A stretch of DNA of 64,000 nucleotides from Flavobacteriales bacterium UBA4110 (lineage in GTDB: Bacteria; Bacteroidota; Bacteroidia; Flavobacteriales; Weeksellaceae). The position numbers and the translations under genes were made by a program. Location: NCBI GenBank assembly GCA_002383165.1, contig DFXK01000004.1, positions 13,741 to 77,740 of the forward strand, read 5' to 3'. This document shows, piece after piece, positions 43,956 through 51,938 of the stretch. The notes under the pieces were generated by a model. It was not told the DNA's origin and searched no databases. It saw nothing but the letters and a program-made list of their open reading frames with translations. Within the stretch, counting starts at the first letter, position 1. The number at the start of each line of letters is the position of its first letter.

Positions 43956-44417
43956 TCAGTCTAGCTTAAACTTAGTCGTCTTTTTAACTTCGGCTAAAAC
44001 GATAGAACTGTGATATTGACCGATGTTTGGACCGTTGGAGATTATATTGACCGTAAAATTATTATAAGAGTTGATATCACTCGCAAGAATTTTCAACATA
44101 TAATCATATTCGCCGGAAAGACTGATGATTTCCTGTACTTCATCGTATTTGGAAATATAATCTTCGAATTCTTTAAGTGTTTTTTGAGATTGTTCTTTCA
44201 GACGAATATTACAATAAACCACGATGTTGATGCCAAGTTTTTCTCGGTTCAAAATCGCAACATATTTTTCTACAACACCTTGTTTTTCAAGGTTTTTGAT
44301 GCGTTCGTAAGTTGGCGTGAAAGTCAGTCCGATTTTTTCGGAAATTTCTTTTACAGATAATGTAGAATCCTCTTGTAGAAGCGAAAGTATTAATTTGTCT
44401 TTTTTATCCAATCCCAT
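43956..44417 (-). CDS. Lrp/AsnC family transcriptional regulator
   Basis: A 153-residue Lrp/AsnC protein: winged helix at residues 5-60 (LILSLLQEDSTLSVKEISEKIGLTFTPTYERI) and the RAM effector domain after it (YDEVQEIISLSGEYDYMLKIL, with the ligand-pocket GEYD). These regulators usually bind an amino acid. It is convergent with argH and divergent from the pyrB leader, so it is placed to control arginine or pyrimidine genes, but no operator could be identified. Confidence 0.9.
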   Translation of the reverse strand: MGLDKKDKLILSLLQEDSTLSVKEISEKIGLTFTPTYERIKNLEKQGVVEKYVAILNREKLGINIVVYCNIRLKEQSQKTLKEFEDYISKYDEVQEIISLSGEYDYMLKILASDINSYNNFTVNIISNGPNIGQYHSSIVLAEVKKTTKFKLD

Positions 44418-44515
44418 AGTGGCAAATCATTCTTTCAAAAGTAAAGAAAATTTTTGATTGTAAAAATTTTAGAGCAGAAGTTCATTCATTTGACATAAAA
44501 AAATTATGAATAAGA

Positions 44516-44546
44516 TTTCATAATATAAAAAATATTGGTATCTTTG
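44516..44546 (+). promoter_or_regulatory. Promoter of the pyrB leader
   Basis: TTTC (44516-44519), exactly 19 bases, then TATCTTTG (44539-44546). This is a good Bacteroidota promoter that fires upstream of the leader peptide and not directly at pyrB. Confidence 0.65.
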
Positions 44547-44552
44547 CACCCA

Positions 44553-44627
44553 ATGAATCTGGTACAGAATTTAGCGACAAAAACTATTGGCAAGTTTGCC
44601 GACAACAACAATATTTTTTATATTTAA
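44553..44627 (+). CDS. PyrL-like leader peptide of the pyrB attenuator
   Basis: A 24-codon frame starts at an ATG 7 bases after the -7 box and reads MNLVQNLATKTIGKFADNNN followed by IFYI and TAA at 44625-44627. Its last third is encoded by a U-rich run (AATATTTTTTATATTTAA) and a small hairpin GGCAAGTTTGCC (44589-44600) precedes that run. The terminator stem begins inside its stop codon. This is the arrangement of the enterobacterial pyrBI leader, where a ribosome close behind RNA polymerase at low UTP blocks the terminator. The peptide itself is not expected to have a function. Confidence 0.7.
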   Translation: MNLVQNLATKTIGKFADNNNIFYI

Positions 44628-44655
44628 CGAAGTCTTTTTAGGCTTCGTTTTTTTT
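44626..44655 (+). terminator. Attenuator terminator upstream of pyrB
   Basis: Stem AACGAAGTC (44626-44634) with GGCTTCGTT (44641-44649), loop TTTTTA, followed by a T8 tract ending about 44655. It lies between promoter and pyrB (ATG 44673), so pyrB is only expressed when it is read through. Confidence 0.85.
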
Positions 44656-44672
44656 ATTTAAAAATTTGAGAT

Positions 44673-45575
44673 ATGATTAAGCTTTCCCGCACATCTACAG
44701 AAAGTATAGAGAAAATTTTGCAAGAAGCGCAGCAGTTTGCAGATGGAAAAATCAGCAAAATTGATGGTGATGTTTTCGCAGCAAACCTCTTCTTTGAGAA
44801 TAGCACAAGAACCAAAACGAGTTTTGAGGTCGCTCAGAAAAAACTGGGACTTCAGGTTATTGATTTTGAAGTAGATAGAAGCTCAATTGCAAAAGGCGAA
44901 ACTATGTTGGATACGATTAAAACTCTGGAAGCCATTGGTGTAGATGTTGCTGTGATCAGACATTCAGAAAAACGTTATTATGATGCGTTGCAAGATGCAA
45001 AACTAAGTATCGTGAATGCTGGCGATGGCGTAGGAAGTCATCCTTCACAAGCCATTTTGGATGCGCTGACAATTATTCAGGAATTTGGAAAAATCGAAGG
45101 CCTTAAGATAGGAATCGTTGGTGATGTAAAACACAGCCGCGTTGCGAATTCAGATTCGGGATTATTCAGAAGATTAGGAGCGAAAGTTTATTTCTCAGGA
45201 CCAGAATTTTGGTTTGATGAAGGAATGCTAGTTAACGGAACTTATCTGCAATTCGATGATTTGGTAAAAGAAGTGGATGTTTTGATTTTGTTAAGAATCC
45301 AGCACGAGCGTCACGAGAGAAACTTTAATTTCAAGTCTGAAGATTATTTGAAGAAATTCGGATTGACAAAAGAAAGAGAAGCGAAAATGAAACCGACTTC
45401 AATCATAATGCACCCAGCGCCAATTAACAGAGGTGTGGAAATTGATTCGGAATTGGTTGAATGCGAAAGGTCGAGAATTTTCAAACAAATGCAAAACGGC
45501 GTTTTTGCTAGAATGGCAATCCTTAAATATGATTTAGAAAATAGAGGATTCAAATTCATCGACTCCAAAAATTAA
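44673..45575 (+). CDS. pyrB: Aspartate carbamoyltransferase catalytic subunit
   Basis: PyrB forms carbamoyl aspartate, the committed step of pyrimidine synthesis. The 300-residue protein has the carbamoyl-phosphate loop FENSTRTKTSFE, the HPSQAILDALTI motif, and MHPAPINRGVEI near the C-terminus. No pyrI regulatory subunit follows; control seems instead to be at the attenuator in front of the gene. A terminator after it separates it from carA. Confidence 0.94.
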   Translation: MIKLSRTSTESIEKILQEAQQFADGKISKIDGDVFAANLFFENSTRTKTSFEVAQKKLGLQVIDFEVDRSSIAKGETMLDTIKTLEAIGVDVAVIRHSEKRYYDALQDAKLSIVNAGDGVGSHPSQAILDALTIIQEFGKIEGLKIGIVGDVKHSRVANSDSGLFRRLGAKVYFSGPEFWFDEGMLVNGTYLQFDDLVKEVDVLILLRIQHERHERNFNFKSEDYLKKFGLTKEREAKMKPTSIIMHPAPINRGVEIDSELVECERSRIFKQMQNGVFARMAILKYDLENRGFKFIDSKN

Positions 45576-45585
45576 AATATTTATT

Positions 45586-45609
45586 CACGCTTTCGGGCGT
45601 GTTTTTTTT
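45586..45609 (+). terminator. Terminator between pyrB and carA
   Basis: CACGCT pairs with GGCGTG (last pair T-G) around a TTCG tetraloop, followed by T8. It suggests carA is at least partly expressed from its own signal. Confidence 0.75.
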
Positions 45610-45710
45610 GAGATAAAAAGTCCGATGTCAGAAGTCTGATGACAGAGGATGAAATAAATAATAATAAAACTTCGGACTTCGGGCTTCCGTCCTCCGACTT
45701 AAAAGTAAAA

Positions 45711-46784
45711 ATGAAAAAGAAATTAATATTAGAATCTGGCGAAGTTTTTCACGGAACGGGATTCGGAGCAGAGCAGGACACTGCTGGAGAAGTGGTTTTC
45801 AACACAGGAATGACGGGTTATCAGGAACTGATTTCTGACCCGAGTTATTGCGGACAAATCGTTTGTATGACTTATCCTTTGATTGGAAATTACGGAATTA
45901 ATCGTGATGATTATGAAAGCATCGAACCTGCAATCAAAGGTTTGATTGTGAAAGAATTGTGCGATTTGCCTTCCAATTTCAGAACTCAAATCACGTTGGA
46001 TGAGTTGTTCAAAAAGAAAAATTTGTCAGGAATTTCTGGAATAGATACCAGAAGATTGACAAGAATCCTGAGAAATAAAGGCGTTGAGAAAGGAAAAATC
46101 GTAAATGCTGATGCTGATGAAAAAGCCGTAATCGAAGAACTGAAATCAAGAACTTTTCCTACAAATCAAGTAGAACAAGTTTCCACAAAGACTTCTTATG
46201 CAAGTCCGGGTAGAGGTTTTAAAGTAGTTTTGGTAGATTTTGGTTCCAAGTTGGGAATCATCCGAGAATTGTCTCAAAGAAACTGTGACATCATCGTGGT
46301 TTCTCACGATACAACGGCCGAAGAAATTCTATTAATGGATCCAGACGGCATTATGCTTTCCAACGGTCCCGGCGACCCGAAAGATAATGCGCAAGCTTTG
46401 GTAATGATTCAGAAATTACTGGGAAAAGTTCCAATTTTTGGGATTTGTTTAGGACATCAGTTGATTGGTTTGGCTTGTGGCGCAAAAACTTATAAACTGA
46501 AATTCGGGCACAGAGGTGGAAATCATCCAGTTTTGGATTTGGAGAAAAATAAAGTCGCAATCACTTCTCAAAATCACGGTTATGCGATTGACCAAGAATC
46601 TTTGAAAAATACAGATTTAGTAGAAACTCATATCGCTCTGAATGACAGAACGAATGAAGGTGTGAAACATAAAATCCATCCTTGTTTTTCAGTTCAATAT
46701 CACCCAGAAGCAAGTCCAGGACCGGAAGATGCGAATTATCTTTTTGATGAATTCATCACTTTGATGGAAGATTTTAAGAAATAA
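45711..46784 (+). CDS. carA: Carbamoyl phosphate synthase small subunit
   Basis: CarA hydrolyses glutamine and passes ammonia to CarB. The 357-residue protein has the N-terminal small-subunit domain (residues 1-150) and a class I glutamine amidotransferase with nucleophile Cys246 in GICLGHQLIGLA and the His/Glu pair in SVQYHPEASPGP. ATG 45711 (MKKKLILESGEV) begins the domain; the in-frame upstream ATG 45639 lies in a repeat-like spacer (GTCCGATGTCAGAAGTCTGA and TTCGGACTTCGGGCTTCCG). Confidence 0.95.
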   Translation: MKKKLILESGEVFHGTGFGAEQDTAGEVVFNTGMTGYQELISDPSYCGQIVCMTYPLIGNYGINRDDYESIEPAIKGLIVKELCDLPSNFRTQITLDELFKKKNLSGISGIDTRRLTRILRNKGVEKGKIVNADADEKAVIEELKSRTFPTNQVEQVSTKTSYASPGRGFKVVLVDFGSKLGIIRELSQRNCDIIVVSHDTTAEEILLMDPDGIMLSNGPGDPKDNAQALVMIQKLLGKVPIFGICLGHQLIGLACGAKTYKLKFGHRGGNHPVLDLEKNKVAITSQNHGYAIDQESLKNTDLVETHIALNDRTNEGVKHKIHPCFSVQYHPEASPGPEDANYLFDEFITLMEDFKK

Positions 46785-46793
46785 TTTGAGTTA

Positions 46794-46856
46794 AGTAGAC
46801 AGTCAAAGAAGCGAAGTAGATTGTCAGAGGTGTGAAATAGACAGTCAAAGGTGTGA
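46794..46856. repeat. Three tandem 21-base repeats after carA
   Basis: Units at 46794-46814, 46815-46835 and 46836-46856 follow each other with no spacer; the consensus is close to AGTAGACAGTCAAAGGTGTGA. Units 2 and 3 differ at few positions and unit 1 is more diverged. Not a CRISPR: there are no spacers. Confidence 0.75.
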
Positions 46857-46907
46857 AATCAATCATTAATAAAAGCCCTTATTTGAAATTAAATACAAGA
46901 TTTAAAG

Positions 46908-47612
46908 ATGAGACTTATTAATAAGAAAATAGACGATTGGACTGAACCCTATGTAACAATTTATGGTTCAAACCAAGTACAGGATAAAGATTTAAAATCT
47001 ATAAATCCAGTGAAATATTTTTTGAATTTAACACAGCCAAATATTTTTAAATGTTATGCAATTTCATTGGCTTCGTACTGGATTTATAAAACAAATAATA
47101 TTCACGAAATAAAAATAAATATAAATGAGTCGGAGGGAGAGTTTCCCGAAGAAGATTATGATAGGATAAGTTGGAGAGATTTTTATAAGTATAAAAATGT
47201 TGAATTCGATTTAAATAAAGCTATGATTGACGCAGTAGAATGGAAACGCCCTTTTGGAAAGCAAATGAATAATGAATTGTATTGTGGAGAAGGGTTGATG
47301 GATAAAGAACATTTGATTTCATTTGTAAATACGGTACTTTCAATCTATGGAGACCAAGAAATTGAGGCATTTTATGTATTTATGGCAACAGAAAAGTATG
47401 AAGAAGATGAGCTTTTTGTTGGAAAAATATCTGAACTTCCCCATCTTTTAAATAATAAATCAAGACCTCCAAGTTTAATTTATCCAAAAGAAAAAAATTG
47501 GTTAATCAATACAGATTATGATTTGCCATTTTCAACTATTGGTGGAGAATGTAAGTTAATAAATCAGCTTGTTGAAAATAATCGTGAAGAAATTTATAAA
47601 GTAGAATATTAA
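46908..47612 (+). CDS. Hypothetical protein between carA and carB
   Basis: I do not recognise this 234-residue protein. It has no signal peptide or membrane helix, is acidic and rich in aromatic and Asn/Lys residues (NLTQPNIFKCYAISLASYWIY, NNELYCGEGLMDKEH), and its DNA is more AT-rich than the flanking car genes. A motif such as EEDYDRISWRDFYKY hints at an immunity- or toxin-type accessory protein only by style. It splits carA and carB and is bracketed by tandem repeats on the left and a small inverted-repeat element on the right, which suggests late insertion. Confidence 0.6.
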   Translation: MRLINKKIDDWTEPYVTIYGSNQVQDKDLKSINPVKYFLNLTQPNIFKCYAISLASYWIYKTNNIHEIKININESEGEFPEEDYDRISWRDFYKYKNVEFDLNKAMIDAVEWKRPFGKQMNNELYCGEGLMDKEHLISFVNTVLSIYGDQEIEAFYVFMATEKYEEDELFVGKISELPHLLNNKSRPPSLIYPKEKNWLINTDYDLPFSTIGGECKLINQLVENNREEIYKVEY

Positions 47613-47677
47613 AGCAACGTTCGTCATTGAACAAAGAATCTACACCGTTGAGATTCTTTCAGAATGACAAAGCAACG
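47611..47677. repeat. MITE-like inverted-repeat element with 9-base direct repeats
   Basis: Inverted arms GTCATT..AAAGAATCT (47623-47641) and AGATTCTTT..AATGAC (47651-47667) form a hairpin. The 9-base sequence AAAGCAACG occurs directly on both sides (47611-47619 and 47669-47677), as a target-site duplication would. The left copy overlaps the stop codon of the unknown gene. Confidence 0.6.
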
Positions 47678-47738
47678 CAAAAAATAGAAAAATAAATCTT
47701 CCGACATCCATCATCGGATTTCGGACAAAAAATTAAAA

Positions 47739-50700
47739 ATGAAAAGAAACGACATAAAAACAATTTTAGTAATCGGCTCAGGTCCAATCATTATTGGTCA
47801 GGCTGCGGAATTTGATTATTCGGGAACACAGGCTTGCCTTTCTTTGAAGGAAGAAGGTTACAAAGTGATTTTGATTAATTCCAATCCTGCGACGATAATG
47901 ACGGATGTGGAGATTGCCGACAAAGTTTATATTGAACCAATTTCTTTGGAATTCGTTTCCAGAATCATTCGCAAAGAACGTCCAGATGCACTTCTTCCGA
48001 CTTTGGGAGGACAAACTGGACTGAATATGGCGGTGGAATTACAGAAATCCGGAATTCTTGAAGAATGTAAAGTAGAAGTTCTGGGAACAAAACTTTCAGC
48101 AATCAATCAGGCTGAAGACAGAGACCTTTTCCGAGAATTGATGCGAGAACTGAACGAACCAGTTCCAGAATCTGACATCGTAACTACTGTTGAAGGAGCT
48201 TTGGACTTTGCTAATAATATAGGCTATCCTGTGATTGTTCGTCCTGCTTTTACAATGGGAGGAACCGGCGGTGGAATTGCTTCCAACGAAGCAGAACTGA
48301 AAGAAATTGCTGAATTAGGGTTAAAACATTCTCCAGTAACGCAATGTCTGATAGAAAGGTCAATCGCTGGTTTCAAAGAAATTGAATATGAAGTAATGCG
48401 AGATTCCAACGACAACGCCATCGTGGTTTGTAATATGGAAAACATCGACCCTGTTGGTGTTCATACAGGAGATTCGATTGTGGTGGCGCCTTCACAGACG
48501 CTTTCTGATAGAGAATATCAGTTGTTGAGAAATGCTTCACTTAAAATAATCAGAGCTTTAGGAATCGAAGGTGGATGTAATGTTCAACTGGCATTAGACC
48601 CGCATTCATTCAATTATTATATCATCGAAGTGAATCCGAGAGTTTCGCGTTCATCTGCTTTGGCGAGTAAAGCAACAGGTTATCCGATTGCAAAAATTGC
48701 GGCGAAAATTGCTGTTGGTTTGACATTGGACGAAATCAAAAATCCGGTGACAGGAACGTCTTACGCTTGTTTCGAGCCAGCTTTGGATTATGTGGTGACT
48801 AAGTTTCCGAGATTCCCTTTCGATAAGTTTGAAACTGCCGATAGAAGATTATCAACCCAAATGAAAGCGACTGGAGAAGTGATGGCGATCGGAAGAAATT
48901 TCGAAGAGTCTTTGCAAAAAGCGATTCGTTCTTTGGAAACAGGAATCCGTCATTTAGGTTTGAAGAAAAAACAAGCCGAAGCTTTAACAGCCGAAGAAAT
49001 CGAAAGAAGAATCCGAGTTTGTGACGACGAGAGATTGTTTATCATCGGCGATGCTCTAAGAAGAGGATACGATTGGGAACAGATTGTGGAATGGAGTAAA
49101 ATTGATAAATTCTTCATCTGGAAAATCAAGCAACTAATTGATTTCGAAACTACAATCAAAGACAATCAATTCAATAAAGACATTCTTATCGAAGCTAAGA
49201 AATTAGGTTTCGCAGATTTGAATATCGCCCATCTTTGGAAAACGACTCAAAAAGAAGTGTTCCAATTCCGAAAAGACAACGGAATAATGCCTGTTTACAA
49301 AATGGTAGACACTTGTGCCGCCGAATTCGAATCGGAAACTCCTTATTTCTACGGAACTTACGAAGAAGAAAACGAAAGTGTAGTTTCTGACAAAGAAAAA
49401 ATCATTGTTTTGGGTTCAGGACCAATCAGAATCGGGCAAGGTGTTGAATTCGATTATGCAACGGTTCACTCGGTTTGGGCGATTCAGCAGATGGGTTATG
49501 AGGCGATTATCATCAACTCCAATCCGGAAACAGTTTCTACAGACTTCTCGATTTCGGATAAATTATATTTTGAACCTTTGGCAGAAGAAGATGTGATGAA
49601 CATTATCGAACTTGAAAAACCAAAAGGAGTTGTGGTTCAGTTCGGAGGACAGACTGCGATTAATTTGGCGGATAAATTGGCAGCTCACGGTGTTCAGATT
49701 TTGGGAACTTCACTTGAAGATTTGGACAGAGCTGAAAACAGAGATAAATTCGAGAAGGCGCTTCAGGATTTAGGAATTCCTCAACCGCTTGGGAAAACCT
49801 CGACTTCCAAAGAAGAAGCGATTGTGATTGCGAATGAGATTGGTTATCCAGTTTTGGTTCGTCCAAGTTATGTTTTAGGAGGGCGTGCGATGGAAATCGT
49901 TTATAACGAAAAAGAACTCGCTCATTATATGGAAAATGCGGTGGATGCAAGTCCGGAACATCCGGTTTTGATTGACCGTTATTTGACAGGAAAAGAAGTG
50001 GAAGTGGATGCAATTTCTGACGGAGAAACAGTTGTGATTCCGGGAATTATGGAACATATCGAAAGAGCAGGTGTTCACTCCGGAGACTCGATTGCGGTTT
50101 ATCCGCCTCAGACTTTGACGGAAACTCAAATCAAAACGCTTGAAGATTACACCATAAGATTAGCAAAAGGTCTGAATGTCATAGGATTAATGAATATTCA
50201 ATATGTGATTTCTAACGGTGAAGTTTTCGTCATCGAAGTGAATCCGCGTTCGTCGAGAACAGTTCCTTTTTTATCGAAAATTACCGATGTTCCGATGGCA
50301 AACTTGGCAACAAAAGCAATTCTTGGAACGCAACTGAAAGATTTGGGCTACAAATCAGCATTGGTTCCAAACAAAGAAGGTGTTTATGTGAAAGTTCCGG
50401 TTTTCTCTTTCAGTAAATTGACGAAAGTGGATATCTCTCTCGGACCAGAAATGAAATCGACGGGAGAAGTGATGGGAAAAGATTTGACGCTGGAAAAAGC
50501 TTTGTACAAAGGATTAATCGGCGCTGGAAGAAAAGTTCCAACGCACGGTTCTATCTTGTTTACAGTATCAGATTCAGATAAGGAAGAAGCTTCTGAATTG
50601 GCAAAACGTTTCAACAATGCAGGTTTCAGAATCTGGGCGACTGAGGGAACTGCGAAATTCTTCGAAGAAAAAGGAATCCAGACAAAAATCGGTTACAAAA

Positions 50701-50918
50701 TCGGAGAGGAAGATGTGAACTTGATTGATTTGATTCAGAAAGGAAAAGTACAATACGTTGTAAATACGACAACAAAAGGAAAACAATCCGAAAGAGACGG
50801 TTTCCAAATCCGAAGAATGTCCGTGGAAAACGGCGTTCCTTGTCTGACATCAATGGACACAGTAGAAGCAATTCTGAAAGTGATTGAAAGTATGACCTTT
50901 AAGATGGAAGCGATGTAG
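47739..50918 (+). CDS. carB: Carbamoyl phosphate synthase large subunit
   Basis: CarB makes carbamoyl phosphate from bicarbonate, ammonia and two ATP. The 1059-residue protein has the two homologous ATP-grasp halves (each starting with a GSGPI..GQ/GQGxEFDY motif: residues 11-24 and about 558-571), a middle oligomerisation domain, and a C-terminal MGS-like allosteric domain (about 925-1059: HGSILFTVSDSDKEEASELAKRF) where UMP/ornithine usually bind. Length is standard. It is followed by a strong terminator. Confidence 0.96.
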   Translation: MKRNDIKTILVIGSGPIIIGQAAEFDYSGTQACLSLKEEGYKVILINSNPATIMTDVEIADKVYIEPISLEFVSRIIRKERPDALLPTLGGQTGLNMAVELQKSGILEECKVEVLGTKLSAINQAEDRDLFRELMRELNEPVPESDIVTTVEGALDFANNIGYPVIVRPAFTMGGTGGGIASNEAELKEIAELGLKHSPVTQCLIERSIAGFKEIEYEVMRDSNDNAIVVCNMENIDPVGVHTGDSIVVAPSQTLSDREYQLLRNASLKIIRALGIEGGCNVQLALDPHSFNYYIIEVNPRVSRSSALASKATGYPIAKIAAKIAVGLTLDEIKNPVTGTSYACFEPALDYVVTKFPRFPFDKFETADRRLSTQMKATGEVMAIGRNFEESLQKAIRSLETGIRHLGLKKKQAEALTAEEIERRIRVCDDERLFIIGDALRRGYDWEQIVEWSKIDKFFIWKIKQLIDFETTIKDNQFNKDILIEAKKLGFADLNIAHLWKTTQKEVFQFRKDNGIMPVYKMVDTCAAEFESETPYFYGTYEEENESVVSDKEKIIVLGSGPIRIGQGVEFDYATVHSVWAIQQMGYEAIIINSNPETVSTDFSISDKLYFEPLAEEDVMNIIELEKPKGVVVQFGGQTAINLADKLAAHGVQILGTSLEDLDRAENRDKFEKALQDLGIPQPLGKTSTSKEEAIVIANEIGYPVLVRPSYVLGGRAMEIVYNEKELAHYMENAVDASPEHPVLIDRYLTGKEVEVDAISDGETVVIPGIMEHIERAGVHSGDSIAVYPPQTLTETQIKTLEDYTIRLAKGLNVIGLMNIQYVISNGEVFVIEVNPRSSRTVPFLSKITDVPMANLATKAILGTQLKDLGYKSALVPNKEGVYVKVPVFSFSKLTKVDISLGPEMKSTGEVMGKDLTLEKALYKGLIGAGRKVPTHGSILFTVSDSDKEEASELAKRFNNAGFRIWATEGTAKFFEEKGIQTKIGYKIGEEDVNLIDLIQKGKVQYVVNTTTKGKQSERDGFQIRRMSVENGVPCLTSMDTVEAILKVIESMTFKMEAM

Positions 50919-50940
50919 TTTTCAAAATTTATAAAAATGA

Positions 50941-50972
50941 AAAGCGAAAGAATTGTTCTTTCGCTTTTTTTA
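50941..50972. terminator. Terminator after carB
   Basis: A 12-bp stem AAAGCGAAAGAA (50941-50952) with TTCTTTCGCTTT (50956-50967), loop TTG, then Ts. The stem ends at the stop codon of the decayed minus-strand toxin gene, so it can act both ways. Confidence 0.85.
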
Positions 50973-51277
50973 TGGATATTTTTCAGGATTTTGTGAGGTG
51001 TGGAAGACTCTTGCTATTAAAATAGTATCTTCTTTTTTATTAACAGAGATTTATAAACAGAGAAAATATTAAAAATGGATATTTTGATAATAGCTTAGCT
51101 CTGAACTCATCAAACATAATTTTAAAAATGTGGATTATCAGAAATTATTTTTATTGATTTTCTAAAGTCTTTAATAAAATTATCTGCAATTTTTTTGCTT
51201 GCATTTTCCAGATGATATAAGTATGAATTTTCTAAATCTGATTTCGCTTCGTCTGAAATAATGACTTTAAATGCCAT
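50970..51277 (-). pseudogene. Decayed RelE/ParE-family toxin gene
   Basis: From ATG 51277 the minus strand reads MAFKVIISDEAKSDLENSYL and on through KKIADNFIKDFRKSIKIISDNPHF, the N-terminal half of a RelE/ParE toxin, and then stops. In the next frame the protein goes on as FDEFRAKLLSKYPFLIF, and in a third frame it ends KKEDTILIARVFHTSQNPEK-YP-stop at 50970. Together these pieces make about 100 residues, the family's normal length, with at least two frameshifts. The start overlaps the 3' end of the antitoxin-like gene by 11 bases. Confidence 0.75.
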
Positions 51278-51506
51278 ATTTTTCACTCATTTCATTCAGG
51301 AAAATATTGATTTCCGTATGTTCGGAATAAGGTCGTTCTTTTATTTTCGAAAGACTTTCTTTTTGTTCTTCAGAAAGTTCGAAATTATGTTCTTTATTAT
51401 TATCAATTTCAGATAAATAAGCCGAAATTATTTCCAGAACTTCTTTTGGAACTGTTTTTAATTTGTCTGTAATTTCCTGATATAGAGTTTGATTTGAAAT
51501 GTCCAT
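51267..51506 (-). CDS. Antitoxin-like small protein of the decayed toxin pair
   Basis: An intact 79-residue acidic, helical protein (MDISNQTLYQEITDKLKTVP, later NFELSEEQKESLSKIKERPY, ending MSEKYGI). The helical, charged C-terminus and its position just before a ParE-like frame mark it as the cognate antitoxin. It has no recognisable ribbon-helix-helix or AbrB DNA-binding domain. With the toxin broken, the gene is now an orphan. Confidence 0.65.
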   Translation of the reverse strand: MDISNQTLYQEITDKLKTVPKEVLEIISAYLSEIDNNKEHNFELSEEQKESLSKIKERPYSEHTEINIFLNEMSEKYGI

Positions 51507-51583
51507 TATTTATATTTTTATTAAAATTAATAAAATTAAATCTATCAGAATTAAAGTTGTATTTTTGAATTCAATAAAAATCT

Positions 51584-51886
51584 ATGAAACTGTCACACAT
51601 TTTATCTCTAGGGATTTTCGCAACATTACTATTTTCCTGCGCCACTGTTCACGACAGACTCAACACAGGAACAATTGTGAGAGATTGCACAGGAACATAC
51701 CTGAGAGTAACAGAGAATGAAGATTATCTGATTTGTAATGCCGAAATTCTTGAGTATAAAAAAGATGGCGAAAAAGTGTCACTTATTTTTGATAATACAG
51801 ACAAATGCCCGGAAAGAGATGGCAAAATTATGTGTATGATGTATCACGAAAACAAAGGAATGATAAGAGTCAAAAGCGTAAAATAA
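51584..51886 (+). CDS. Small lipoprotein, function unknown
   Basis: A 100-residue protein with a lipoprotein signal peptide (MKLSHILSLGIFATLLFSC, Cys19). The mature part contains a beta-rich stretch (GTYLRVTENEDYLICNAEIL) and a KCPERDGKIMCMMYHENKG segment with two cysteines. A TATTTTTG -7 box lies at 51560-51567 and a terminator follows. I do not recognise the family. Confidence 0.65.
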   Translation: MKLSHILSLGIFATLLFSCATVHDRLNTGTIVRDCTGTYLRVTENEDYLICNAEILEYKKDGEKVSLIFDNTDKCPERDGKIMCMMYHENKGMIRVKSVK

Positions 51887-51902
51887 ACTTTGAAATAAAT
51901 AG

Positions 51903-51930
51903 AAACCTCAACATTTGTTGAGGTTTTTTG
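51903..51930 (+). terminator. Terminator after the small lipoprotein gene
   Basis: Stem AAACCTCAAC (51903-51912) with GTTGAGGTTT (51917-51926), 4-base loop, T-run. It faces the convergent methyltransferase gene and can serve both. Confidence 0.8.
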
Positions 51931-51938
51931 TTTTTTAA

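Noticed and set aside
46794..46856. Possible CRISPR array
   Set aside because: The three 21-base units abut with no spacers between them and there are no cas genes; it is a plain tandem repeat.
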